Origin: Geosiphon pyriformis | Taxonomy: Eukaryota; Glomeromycota; Glomeromycetes; Archaeosporales; Geosiphonaceae | Reading direction: 5' to 3' | Assembly (NCBI GenBank): GCA_016748015.1 | Contig: JAAOMT010000058.1 | Span: forward strand, 67,559 to 131,558 | DNA: 64,000 nt | Shown: in pieces, positions 1 to 10,192 of the stretch | Position numbering within the stretch: the first letter of the stretch is position 1 | Layout: each line of letters begins with the position of its first letter | Made by a program: the position numbers and the translations under genes | The notes under the pieces: generated by a model | Database searches by the model: none | The model's input: only the letters and a program-made list of their open reading frames with translations | Told to the model about the DNA's origin: nothing

Positions 1-695
1 AGAAAAAGTGCAAGTTTATAAATTAGTACTACAACAAGTTGTATAAAAGAAGAGCTTTTTTCTTCTGGAAAATGTATCTTACTTTAGATTTATCTCTTAA
101 AACCGTTTCTATACACACAAAAAGAAATAAATATCAAATAATTCAAAAAACCAAATTCTTTAATTATTGTACTTGGAAAATCCCCAAAACCCAACTAACA
201 TTTCGAAATTGATTAGCTACCAATTTTAGTAAACTGTTAGTGACTCCAGGCCTGAATAGAAAACGTTTCTCTTGACAAAATTCTATTTCTTTTACATTTC
301 TTTTATTTTCTTTTATTTTTTTTATTACAATCATTAGGGTAGCCTACAGACAAGATTCCTGTAGAAAAGTTGACTTTCACAGCAAAGTAACTACACATTT
401 TTAGTAAGCTTCCAGACGAACAATTCCTGGAAAAAAGTTGACGTTTACTACAACATAACTACATAAAGTAACTGACAAGGAATTGGCCATTTTGCTTATA
501 AGCCCAGCAGTTCAAATTATAGGAGATAATTTGAAGATAAATTCAGTTATTGGAGGTTCAACTACTTCCTAAAAATGTGAATTCACAGCAAATCAACATT
601 ATCAACATTTAAGAAAAGAGACCAAAAACCTCTGGTAACAATGTATTCATATGATACAACACACTATTACCACCAAAAAAACTTGACCCATTTAT

Positions 696-1952
696 TTGAA
701 GCCTTATCAATCCAATTGGCACAATGATGAGTTTATCAAAAAAGAGATAAACCGAATGAAAAAACTTGGATTCATACAAGAAACCAAGAGTGAATGGGCT
801 TTCCCAGTTGTAGTAGTATCCAAAAAAGATGGAACACTATGCTTCTGTGCCAACTACTGCCAATTAAATACGATCACTGAAAGAGACATGTACCCACTTT
901 TCAAGATTGATGCAATATTAGATCAATTCAAAGATGCTGCTTTCTTCTCAACCATTGACTTAACTGCTGGATTTTGGCAAGTAGAGATGGATCCAGAAAG
1001 CAGAAAGAAAACTGTCTTTATTACTAAGTATGGCACTTATGAATTTACAGTCATGCCTTTTGGTCTCACCAATGCCCTTTCTACCTTTCAATGTTTAATG
1101 AATAAAGTATTTGAATCAGTCAAAGAAAACTTTGTTCTAGTCTATTTGGATGACATAATGGTATACTCAAAAACCTGGGATGAACACCTGGAACATTTGC
1201 AAAAGGTTTTTGACCTTCTCAGAAATGCTGGTCTCAAGATCAACCCAATCAAATCTTTCTTTAAAAGACAATCCACCCAGTTTTTTGGTCATCTTATCAC
1301 AAAAAATGGAATCTTTTTTGACCCAGCCAAAGTTGAAAAAGTCCAAAACATCAAACAACCAATAAACATTCATGAACTACGCTCTTTTTTTGGTTTGGCC
1401 TCTTATTATTGCAAATTTGTCAAGGATTTCTCCAAAATTGCCTCTCCTTTCAATCAACTACTCAGAAAAAATGTCAATTACCATTGGAGAACACATCAGC
1501 AAAAAGCCTTTGAAACTTTAAAAGAAAAATTGGTTACAAAACTCATTCTCAAGCAACCTGATCTAGATCGACCCTTTATTCTCCACACTAATACATCTGG
1601 CTTTGGACTTGGTGCTGTTTTCTCCCAGAAAGATGAAGATGGCAAAAAACATGCCATAGCCTATATCAGTAGAACTCTTTTCCCAGCAGAACAGAACTAT
1701 TCAGTCACTGAACAAGAATGCTTAGCAGTAGTATGGTCCACCAGTTATTGGAGTAAGTATCTTTTTGGTGTAAAGTTTTTGGTGGTAACAAATCACCAAG
1801 CTTTGGTTTGGCTGCACAACAAAAAGAGACTAGAACACAAATGGATAACTCACTGGATACTCCACTTGGATGAATTTGACTATGATATTCAACATTGCAA
1901 AAGAGCTAATTATCAAAACACCAATGTTCTCTTCAGACTTACCATTCAGTGA
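696..1952 (+). pseudogene. Ty3-type reverse transcriptase and RNase H (family A pol fragment)
   Basis: The 418-residue reading frame covers RT followed by RNase H. RT landmarks are the degenerate YRKLN block (FCANYCQLN, residues 50-58), the first catalytic block with FSTIDLTAGFWQVEM (84-98), MPFGLTNA (120-127) and the catalytic YLDD in LVYLDDIMVYS (148-158). RNase H follows, with HTNTSGFGLGAVFSQ in the place of the first catalytic Asp block, then SVTEQECLAVVWS with the catalytic Glu. The first RNase H Asp reads Asn (HTNTS), which suggests loss of RNase H activity. The frame starts within pol rather than at a natural start and ends at a stop before integrase. Family assignment is certain; function is most likely lost. 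Confidence 0.9.
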
Positions 1953-2149
1953 CAGAACAAACCTCTTAAACCAAATCAACTTAATTATTAGTAATTCCCC
2001 CTTTTTGACAAACATGATAATAGACTTGGACAACTACTCTGCCTTAATGGAATTTTTGGGTAAAGGACAATACCCACCGAAATACACATAACAACAAAAA
2101 GAACATTTGCGCAAACAATCAAATTTCTATTTGATTCATTAGAGAGTCA

Positions 2150-3228
2150 TCAGATTTGAAGAAAGAGAAATTGTGATCTACAATATGCACACTGATCCAT
2201 TAGCTGGACACTTTGGAAAAACAAAAACAATTCAGAAAATTTTAGTTTGCTATTATTGATCTACCTTGGGAAAAGACATTGCTGAATACATCAAAACCTG
2301 TGATATCTGCCAAAGAAGAGGAAAACCCAATTGCAAAGAAGATATTCATCCAATCTCTGTTGGTCAACCCTTTGACAGAATTGGTATAGATGTTATTAGA
2401 TTTTTAACAATAACTCCTGATGGCAACAGATACATTATCACAGCTACCGACTATCTTACAAAGTAGGTAGAAGCAAGAGCCACTCCAGACCAAACAGCAG
2501 TCTCAATAGCCAATTTCATTTATGAAGATATCATTTGTTGCCATGGCTGCCCCAAAGAACTTTTATCTGACAGAAGAAGAGCTTTTCTCAATACACTTGT
2601 TGAAGAACTTTGCAAAAAAATGAGAATACGTCACAAACTTTTCTCTCTTTATCACCCCCAAACAAATGGCCTAGTGGAATATTTCAATAGAACACTATGT
2701 GAAACTCTAGCCAAAACCAGCAAAAAAACAAACTTATGGGACAAAGTACTGCCTTCAGCTTTGTTCACTTATAGAACTGTAAATCATAACATAACAAGTT
2801 ATGAACCCTTTTATCTACTCTATGAACGAATAACAACCTTACCAATAGAAACTGACATTGAGACAATACTCTTTGAAGAAATAACAATAGGGAATTACAA
2901 AGACATTTTGCAAAGAAGACTTGGTACTATTCTTGACTCATTAGTAGAAGCATGGATAATTGCCTTTGAAAAGATAAAACAATTCCAAGAGAAGCTTAAG
3001 AAAAAGAAAACATATAAAACACTTTCCTTAAGTGTTGGCGACTTAATTTTAAAATACCATTCAAACAGAGACAATGTCTATGGTGATAAATTCTCTAGCC
3101 AGTGGAAAGGACCCTTTATAGTCAACAAAGTTTTGAACAATAGTTCTTATATCTTACAAGATCAATATAGAACAATCTTCAATAATCACCCTGTTTATGG
3201 CACACAACTCAAAAAATATCACAAATGA
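2150..3228 (+). pseudogene. Ty3-type integrase (family A), broken
   Basis: Three collinear pieces form one integrase. The zinc-binding end is CDICQRRG near 2308. The core keeps IGIDVI (first catalytic Asp), LLSDRRRAF (second Asp, near 2565) and NGLVEYFNRTL (catalytic Glu, near 2665). The final part (2880-3228) has the usual C-terminal region with VGDLIL and WKGPFIV. A TAG stop lies at 2464-2466, where the family has Trp in YLTKW, and the zinc-binding His region upstream (about 2190-2260) is frame-broken. It follows RT/RNase H as expected for Ty3 elements. No chromodomain was recognised. Confidence 0.87.
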
Positions 3229-3389
3229 CTTGATTGGTTACCTGTTGTGGTAATACTGACCCAAATGATCAACAAAAATCAGATATAAATAAATGCACCA
3301 TTCCCAAAACAGAGATATCTTCAATTGACATGAACAATTATTTCCTAGATCAAAACATTTAAAACGCTTTTTACACTCTCCATGAGTAC

Positions 3390-3827
3390 TGGATCAAAAA
3401 TTATTCAAATGCTACTCTGACTATTGGAAAACAAACCACCATAACTGATAACTGTAGAATACATACTGTTATTAGACCAAAGAAAACCACTACCAGAAGA
3501 GAAAGAATTGGTAGCAAAATAGATAAGTATTTGCTGGAAAGCATAACAGCAGTAATATTTATATCTTCCATAACAATTGGAAAAACGATTAAGGAAATCT
3601 TGCCCATAGACAAAAACTTGTTATATGGAAAACAACTAGAATTCTATGGTCATCTTGGTGAAATCATAAAAGAAATGAAGCTCATGAAGAAAACAACTTC
3701 AGAGATACAAGTGGAAATTTTGGGCATTATATGTTTAGATGTCCTAAGAGTTTTGACCATTGCAAAAAGAGCCAAAACTCTTATACAAAGATTTGGTCTC
3801 TTGGATACAAAGCTTATTTCACCTTAA
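3390..3827 (+). CDS. Unassigned ORF between integrase and 3' LTR of family A
   Basis: An open frame of roughly 145 codons lies between the integrase stop and the polypurine tract. The readable part includes WIKNYSNATLTIGKQ and a basic stretch RPKKTTTRRERIG, then a weakly hydrophobic segment SITAVIFISSITIG. I do not recognise a domain. Its position is where some LTR elements carry a third ORF, but one hydrophobic stretch is not enough to call it an envelope. No ATG suits the 5' end of the frame. It may be only a degraded end of pol. Confidence 0.3.
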   Translation, partial: WIKNYSNATLTIGKQTTITDNCRIHTVIRPKKTTTRRERIGSKIDKYLLESITAVIFISSITIGKTIKEILPIDKNLLYGKQLEFYGHLGEIIKEMKLMKKTTSEIQVEILGIICLDVLRVLTIAKRAKTLIQRFGLLDTKLISP

Positions 3828-3955
3828 GTACTATACACTCTATTCACAAAAGACTTCAACAAACTAGTTAGTTTTGAGTTAGACAAAATCCTTTAATTAG
3901 AATACCCTATAAATAGCTTGATTTTGCCAGAGCTCAATCTCTTTGGAGAGGATGA

Positions 3956-4611
3956 TGTTATGGTTGAAACCCATAATTTTTATTAATTATCACATGTATT
4001 AGCCACTGATGTCATATAATTAGCCACTCTATTTTTAGATAGTAATCATTGACCTGATTAATGACTTGACCATTGACCTGGTTATTGACCACTTTCATTA
4101 GTTATATAAGCAATAAGTCTCTTAGCTATAGAAAATTATTTTTCAGACAAAAATCAAATAAATAAAAATAACAACTTTTATTTCAATCACTCTTTTATTA
4201 CTAATTTCCTTTTCTCTATCTTCAAGTATCCAAATATCTTAGAATAAAAGATTACTTGTTGGCCTTTTTCTGTTTGAATAATTGTAGTATTTGAAGACTA
4301 TTTGTATAAACATGACTGAAGAGCACAAGTTGATACCTAATATTGAATTCTAAGAGTGCTGACGTGAAGGCATAGAATTAATACCAGTGGTGATCAATTG
4401 TTGACAGTATGGACTATCCCTCTACCTTCAGATTCCCCAGTTACCTTTGAAAAGAATAGCGACTGAGATATTTTATAAGACTGATCTCGCATATTGAATT
4501 CATACTCATTCAATTTGCTCTTTAAAGTTGAATTCCCCTTTGATTATTTCCATCACCTTACAATCCTGTTCTTTCTTGCTATCCATTAGCTTGTTACTCC
4601 AATCTGTAACA
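3956..4611 (+). repeat. 3' LTR, family A
   Basis: The repeat begins TGTTATGGTTGAAACCC and ends CTGTAACA, giving TG...CA termini and about 656 bp. It matches, in reverse orientation, the solo LTR at 40101-40788 along its whole length. Shared internal features are a run of TTGACC/TGATTAATGAC-like short repeats, a TATATAAGC box-like sequence near 4104 and the block CACTCTTAGAATTC (inverted relative to the other copy). The purine tract directly upstream identifies it as the 3' LTR. The flanks do not give a clear target duplication because the element's other end is not in the window. Confidence 0.9.
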
Positions 4612-4639
4612 ATATAATTGAAAATAATATTTGTTCTAG

Positions 4640-5434
4640 TGTTATCTTACATTATTTGTTATGTGTCAAGAAAAACTATCACAAATTCAAATACTATAAA
4701 TTCAAGACTGCCAGGAATGATTTTATTAGGAAAGCTATTGACAAACATATGGATAATTTTTGTTTTGATAAGAGAAAAATGATTAGAAGTGTCCTGAATT
4801 GGTCTTTTTGAAAGGCGGTGCTTGATTATTTGGTAGTAGATAATGAGCTGGTTTTGGAGTCTCAATTGGTCAAATTCTTGGTTGATACTATCATGGAAAA
4901 ATAGACAAGAAAGTATTTGGTGCTTAGTTTTATTTTTGTTTGTTGACTTAACCAGTATACTTCTTTTAATTATGTTGATAATATGGTCTTTTCAGGTGTT
5001 ATATGTGATATTGGTTTCAATAAGTTTTTGCAAGTTGTTAGGTTTTTGCCTAATAGGAAAGCTGCTGGTCTTTCTGGTATTCCTAATAAGCTTTGGAAAC
5101 ATAGCAACCAATAGATTCTGAATGATTTGTTGAATATTTTGAATATGTATTTAAGATCTGGTACAGTTCTTAAGCAATAGAAAAGGGTCTGGATTTTAAT
5201 GATACTAAAGTCTTATGATTGGAAAAGGGCTTTTATTAATACAAAATCAATAATATTGGTTGAGACAGCAAGGAAAATTTTATCTAAGATTCTATCTGAT
5301 AAGATCTCTTTGGCTTGTAGTAATTATGATGTGCTGTATGGAGATAACTTTTCAGTTTTAAAAAACACTTCCACTCAAATTTTGATTTTTACTATTGGTT
5401 CTGTTGTTGAGGATGCACTAGAAAAGAATCATAA
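4640..5434 (+). pseudogene. LINE reverse transcriptase, N-terminal part
   Basis: Pieces readable across stops include IDKHMDNF, LPNRKAAGLSGIPNKLWKH and NTKSIILVETARKILSKILS. These correspond in order to IDKHMENF, LPNRKTAGFSSIPNKLWKH and NTRLIALIETARKILSKVLS in the minus-strand copy. The NTxxI...ETARKILSK block is the typical conserved finger/palm entry of LINE RTs. At least four in-frame stops interrupt it. The protein continues after the inserted LTR at 6184. Confidence 0.85.
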
Positions 5435-6183
5435 TGTTACTCATAAAATATAGGAAATATATTAGCATATAATTAGCCAATCAAAAGTAGCCATAGTAAA
5501 TATGGAATTCTAAAATTTCTGGTGTGAAAAATCAAAGAATTGAGAAATTTCAATTATGTATATATAGCAGTAGCATTAGAAGAAAAAAAGACAGACCTTT
5601 TAGTTTAGATTTTATCTAAGCAATCTTTTATATTACAAATATCAAATAAATAATTATTCACTATTTCAAATCTACTCTCCACTATTAATGTTTTATGTTA
5701 ATAATAATTGATACTTAATCATGCTAAAACAATAGCTCTTGATTATGGCTATTGACAAAATATTAACATTCATTGTCTTGGCTTATTTTTTCTTTTCTTT
5801 TATTTTCTTTTTATGTTATTTTGTTATTTCTTATTGTGTACTAATTGATTAAAAAAATTAAAGCTCTAAGTTATTAACATCACAGATAGCCTAGTAAAAG
5901 ACCCAGAAATAAAAGTAGAATTATATATATATTAACAGATAGCTTATCAGAAGGGCATAACTACCAAATTAAACTAGCTACCATGCTGAAAACAGAAATT
6001 GGGAAAATAACTTGAAAAATCAACCAAAACTAACCATAGAGAATCTTTGTCTATTATACAAAAAACTCAACTAAAATCTTTAGATCATGAAAATCTTCAG
6101 ATATTACCAACTATTTCAAACTATTGAGCACCAAGTTATGAGTTTGTTATTTGCTTTAAGACCCCAAATAATTATCTGTAACA
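5435..6183 (+). repeat. Solo LTR, family B, inserted in LINE RT
   Basis: The sequence starts TGTTACTCATAAAATATAGG and ends ATTATCTGTAACA. It aligns with the reverse complement of the LTRs of the full Ty3 element at 43974-53856: the ATTAGCCAATCAAAAGTAG block, TATATATAGCAGTAG, TTGTCTATTATACAAA and GAGCACCAAGTTA are shared in order. The LINE reading frame stops at its left edge (KNH) and resumes at its right edge (KLCLVFQNM). The flanks ATAA and GTAA agree in three of four bases, an eroded target duplication. No internal coding region remains, so it is a solo LTR left by LTR-LTR recombination. Confidence 0.87.
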
Positions 6184-8700
6184 GTAAGCTGTGTCTAGTT
6201 TTTCAGAATATGCACAAAGTGTATGACTTAGTTGGTTGGTTTCACTTAAGAAACAGTTTGGTCAGAATCAAAATGTGTCCTCATTTTATCAAGTTTTTTG
6301 AGAGCATATATAATAATTTTGTCAATTAGGTAATGACAGATTTTGGGCTTATGAATGGATATACTGTTCATGATGATTTGGATCAAAGTGAAGTATTCTT
6401 ATCTTTGTTATAAAGAATTTTTTATGATTCTTTATTGTGTAAGGTTAAGAGATATAAGAGTTTGTATAAATACTGGTTGGACTTAAAGTTTTTTACATAA
6501 ACTGACAAGTAGAATTACAAAGGTGGTTTGACATTATATTTGGCTGCAAAGACATTTATGAATGACAATATTTGGATTAGGAATAGCATGGCTACTACTC
6601 AGTGTATCTTGAATATAGCTAGCAAATTTTTTCATATTAATGACATTTCAATTAACACTGGAAAAACAGTGGCTATACTTATTAATCACAGAGTTGGGGT
6701 TCTTCATTTAACAATTAATGGTTCAGATATTTTGATTACTAAGAAAGGCAAAACTCATAAATACTTAAGAATTTTTTTATCTACTAATGGTCTTTCAAAG
6801 TCCAGCCTTACTAAGACTCAATCAGATGTAAAACTTTTTGTTAACTTGGTCCTGAGAAAAACAGTCTTTGATAAACAATTTCTCAATCTGGTGTTTGCTA
6901 TTTTGCAGCTTATTATTGAATACAGATTGCAGTTTAGTCATGTCTCTGTTAATGTTTATAAAAAATAAGATAGACTGCTAAGGAAGAATTTGAAACTCAA
7001 GGCCAACTTGTCTAGAGACTTCTCTAATAAAGCCATTTTCCATTCTGAATTATATGGTCTCAAGACTTTTAAACAGTTGCAAACCAAAAACTCTTTGGCA
7101 AATTTGGTGCTGTTTGCCAATTTGAAAAGCATTTTTGGCAGGTTGTTTGAACATAGGGTGATGGATTTGCAAGCCATCAGTTGGATGTCCTAGCAACTCC
7201 TTAGTTTTTTAATCATGTTATCATTAGATCTTGTGAATTTTTTTTTGGCTGACATAACCAACACTCTGGCATTATGCAAGCTTTTATTAAGCAATATTCT
7301 GTCAAATTTTTTTTGGACTGATAATGACATAGCTGTTACTGATGTTTTGAGTTTGAATTAATATATGAGTGTAATTAGTTTGTTGAAAAAATTTGGCATT
7401 ATTTTTACAAACCAGCTTTTGAACTGTTACAGTACATGTTTTACAGGTAAAAAAGACTGAATTCAAAGAGTCTTACTCCTGATTGGTTCAGTTTGTTAAT
7501 GAATTTCATTGGATATGGAGGTTTGGTTGATGATTGTGTTCTGGTTTCTGATCTCATTCATAGTGGTGGCCTAATTAGTCTAACTTTTATTAGTAAGTGT
7601 CTTCTTAAAAATGCTTCAAGTGGTGTGGTGGTTTATATAGATGGCTCAGTCAAGGATTTGGGTTCTATAAGTGCTTGTGGTAATACTGCTGCTTATTTTT
7701 CTAATATTAATGATGGTATGAAGATTAGAATATATGGCTTGCTTTCTTCGACTCTGACTAAACTACATATCATCACTCTTGCTTTGGAATGTGTTCCTGT
7801 TTCCAGTTTGGTTACTCTTTTTACAAACAGTTAGACATCTTTGGATGCTTGTGTTCCTTATAGAAATTTTGCAGATCTCAATTTTTATAATAAATATTGG
7901 ATTGAAAGAGAGTGTATTTACTGGTCTATTGTATCAAAGAATTTGTCAGTAGTTTGAAACAAAATTAAAAACTACTCTGGAGTTTATAGCAATGAGTGTG
8001 CTAATATATTGGCCAATGCTGCCACCAGTTTTGATATCATGCTACCTATTGGAACATCCTGTCATTTTTTATCTGTTGAAAGAAAGCCTGTTTTTGGGAA
8101 TATCTGCCATTTTGTTAGATGTCTTTTTGATGCCATTAGCTTTGTTGGTTAGAAAGCCAAATATGTGATCTATGCTGTAAAAGGTATGCTGTGCAATAAA
8201 ATTGATGTGCACTGTATATTTAGTGTTTAATATTCTGATGGTTGGTTTCAGTCAGGTTTTACTAGTTCTTTTTTTGTGTTTCTTTAGTTCTATTTCATAA
8301 AAGCCATTTACAACTACCTTTTTGTAACCAAAAGAAAGAGGCTTTATGATTCAGATTATCCAAACATGCTCTGTATTCAATGTGAATTGGTTAAAGACTC
8401 CAATCACATGTTTTCTTATATTCATAATGCTGATGCTAAAAAAAAGTTGATTTTAAGGACTATTAATTGTTGGGTAAGTTTGCTTGGTAATTTTGCTGCT
8501 AACAGTATGGTGATTTGCTTTTTGTAAAAGGCTGAATTGTCAGAACATTTATATATGTTCTTGGCCAAAAGCTTTGTTTTGAGAGTTTGGATGGCTGATA
8601 TAATTTGTCTGCTGGGTAATAGCTCTGACAATAGGTTTTTGGTTGTTGGTTTAGTCTGAAGTTTTGCTAAGAGTTATAGATCTGCTATGTGGCTGCTGAC
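6184..8700 (+). pseudogene. LINE RT C-terminal half, RNase H and zinc-binding end
   Basis: The frame resumes with LVFQNMHKVYDLVGW, the counterpart of the catalytic D..KAYDSV.W block; the expected Asp is Asn in both copies. FMNDNIWI at about 6547-6570 is the position of the RT DD motif, changed here to ND. 6528-6968 gives the thumb region (INTGKTVAILINHRVG). RNase H is visible at 7493-7834: VYIDGSVKDLGS carries the first Asp, and TKLHIITLALECVPV replaces the Glu block. A Cys/His cluster (CIQCELVKDSNHMF) near 8370-8415 matches the LINE C-terminal zinc-binding motif. Several stops show it is dead. Confidence 0.83.
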
Positions 8701-8929
8701 CACCAAGTTGAGAGTATATTATGAGAAATATGGTCTTTTGTTATGTAATGGGTCTGTAATATTGGTAGTATCTGGTTTGGTTTCCTTGTGATTTCCTGGT
8801 GAAATTTTTGATTTTGGTATCAGGTTAGGTATTCATATATGTTTTGGTTTACATTTTTGTCTGTCCAATACATATTTTAGTGTTTTAGGTAACTTTTCAA
8901 TGGTTGGTAGTTTAGATGTCTAATGTTGT

Positions 8930-9057
8930 CTTAATTAGTCTGAATGACTAATCATGTATAGAAAATGCATAAGCCATGCTTAATATAGAATTTTGTATAT
9001 TGCTATAGTTTAAGTAGTAGTTGAGCTACACTCGTTAAATGCTTAATAAAAAAAAAA
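8930..9057 (+). repeat. LINE 3' untranslated tail with A-rich end
   Basis: The tail contains GACTAATCATGTATAGAAAA, then TGCATAAGCCAT, then the end GAGCTACACTCGTTAAATG followed by an A-run. The same arrangement, inverted, closes the minus-strand LINE near 37617-37720 and appears in short relics elsewhere in the window. It marks the 3' end of this LINE family. Confidence 0.7.
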
Positions 9058-10192
9058 ATTAAAAAACCAATTTTATATTAATAAAGTTATATACAAATTA
9101 AAAAACAGTTTTAATATAAGTTAATTTAATTTTAATATAAGTTAATTTAATTTTAAAATAATTTAATAAGTTAATTAAATAAAGTTATATGCAAAAATAT
9201 ATTTTTTTTTGCTTTTAAAACCAATAATAATTAGTTAAAAACTAATATATTAAATAATATAAACAAAAATTAATTCAAATTAAGATACACTATTGTATTT
9301 TTATTATTTTTATTTATAATTATAACAAAATTAGACACTATAATTAATATAAAATATTATAAAACTAACAAAAAAACCAAATTTAATAAAAATATTTAAC
9401 ATTATAAAAAGTTATAATATATGTTTTAGTTTAAAATTATTATTTTTTTGGTTTAAGTAATAATTAAATTGTATTATTAAATATAAAAAATTATATATTT
9501 GTTTTTGTTAAAATATTTTTATAATAAATGTAAATTTAGTTATTTATTTATTATTTTGGTAAATTTTAATTTTAATTAATTAAATTTGATTTAAATCATG
9601 TAATATTTATTTGAATTATTTTAAATTCCTTAAAATTTGTTTAAATTACTTGAATTTTAGTCTAAATTGCTTAAAATATTTAATATTGTTCTAATAATAA
9701 TAGGATAATTAATGTGGTTTGTAAAATGTTAATTAATGTTAAATTAAGAATAATTTTTTAATTGGTAATACCAAGTTAATTAGGTCAAAGTGGCTAATTA
9801 TATGACATTCGTGGCTAATACGTGTGATAAATAATTAAAAATAAGACTTTCAATTATAACAAAATTGTTTATAAATAAAAATTTGAAAAGTTTAACAATT
9901 CTATTAAAAATACAATTTTTAATTTATTCTTATAATATTTTTAAAATTAAAGTTTATATTTATTTAAGATTAAATTAATGGCCGGTCACATGTAAAAAGC
10001 ATTTATTGTAGATTTTGAAATTTTTTTTATCGAAACCAACCTTTGATAATAATTGTGATTGCGTATAGTTTTCTGAAAAGTCTATGTAAAAGACCCTATC
10101 ACAAAGATTTGACCAACAAATGGAAAGTTTGGCATTGGAAGAGTAGTAATTATCAAAGATTTCAGACAAGATTCATCTCTTAACATTCAACG
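9058..10192. other. AT-rich intergenic DNA with an LTR relic
   Basis: No gene was found. The DNA is mostly A/T homopolymer-like words with few G or C. The only recognisable item is a family-A LTR remnant at 9790-9861. The segment 9975-10169 carries more CpG and probably belongs to the upstream region of the PPR gene. Confidence 0.6.
9790..9861 (-). repeat. Family-A LTR fragment (first about 70 bp of the LTR)
   Basis: On the minus strand it reads from TGTTATAATTGAAAG to TAGCCAC. It matches the first bases of the LTRs at 3956 and 40788, including the two TAGCCAC words separated by a GTCATATAATTAGCC block. The rest of the LTR is missing. It is an old truncated relic. Confidence 0.65.

Larger units (their letters stand above)
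1..4611 (+). mobile_element. Ty3/gypsy-type LTR retrotransposon (family A), 5' part outside or lost
   Basis: The order seen is RT, RNase H, integrase, an unassigned ORF, a purine-rich tract and an LTR, which is the Ty3 order. The tract just before the LTR (GGAGAGGATGA, ending at 3955) fits a plus-strand primer site, so the LTR is the 3' one. No gag, protease or 5' LTR is visible. Positions 1-690 hold only decayed, stop-filled DNA, including an imperfect tandem duplication of about 66 bp near 343-475. The coding part is broken by stops and frameshifts, so the copy is dead. Sequence after the LTR is LINE, so the element probably inserted into that LINE. Confidence 0.88.
4612..9057 (+). mobile_element. 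Plus-strand LINE (5'-truncated by family A, split by an LTR)
   Basis: The translated pieces follow the minus-strand LINE at 37617-54990 in the same order: linker before RT, RT, thumb/connection, RNase H, C-terminal zinc-binding region, 3' tail. The copy is cut at its 5' side by the family-A LTR and split at 5435-6183 by a family-B LTR. The end is an A-rich tail after TGAGCTACACTCGTTAAATG, near 9030-9057. Many stops and frameshifts show that it is inactive. The stretch 6184-7748 has no CpG dinucleotide at all. APE endonuclease and ORF1 are missing from this copy in the window. Confidence 0.9.
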
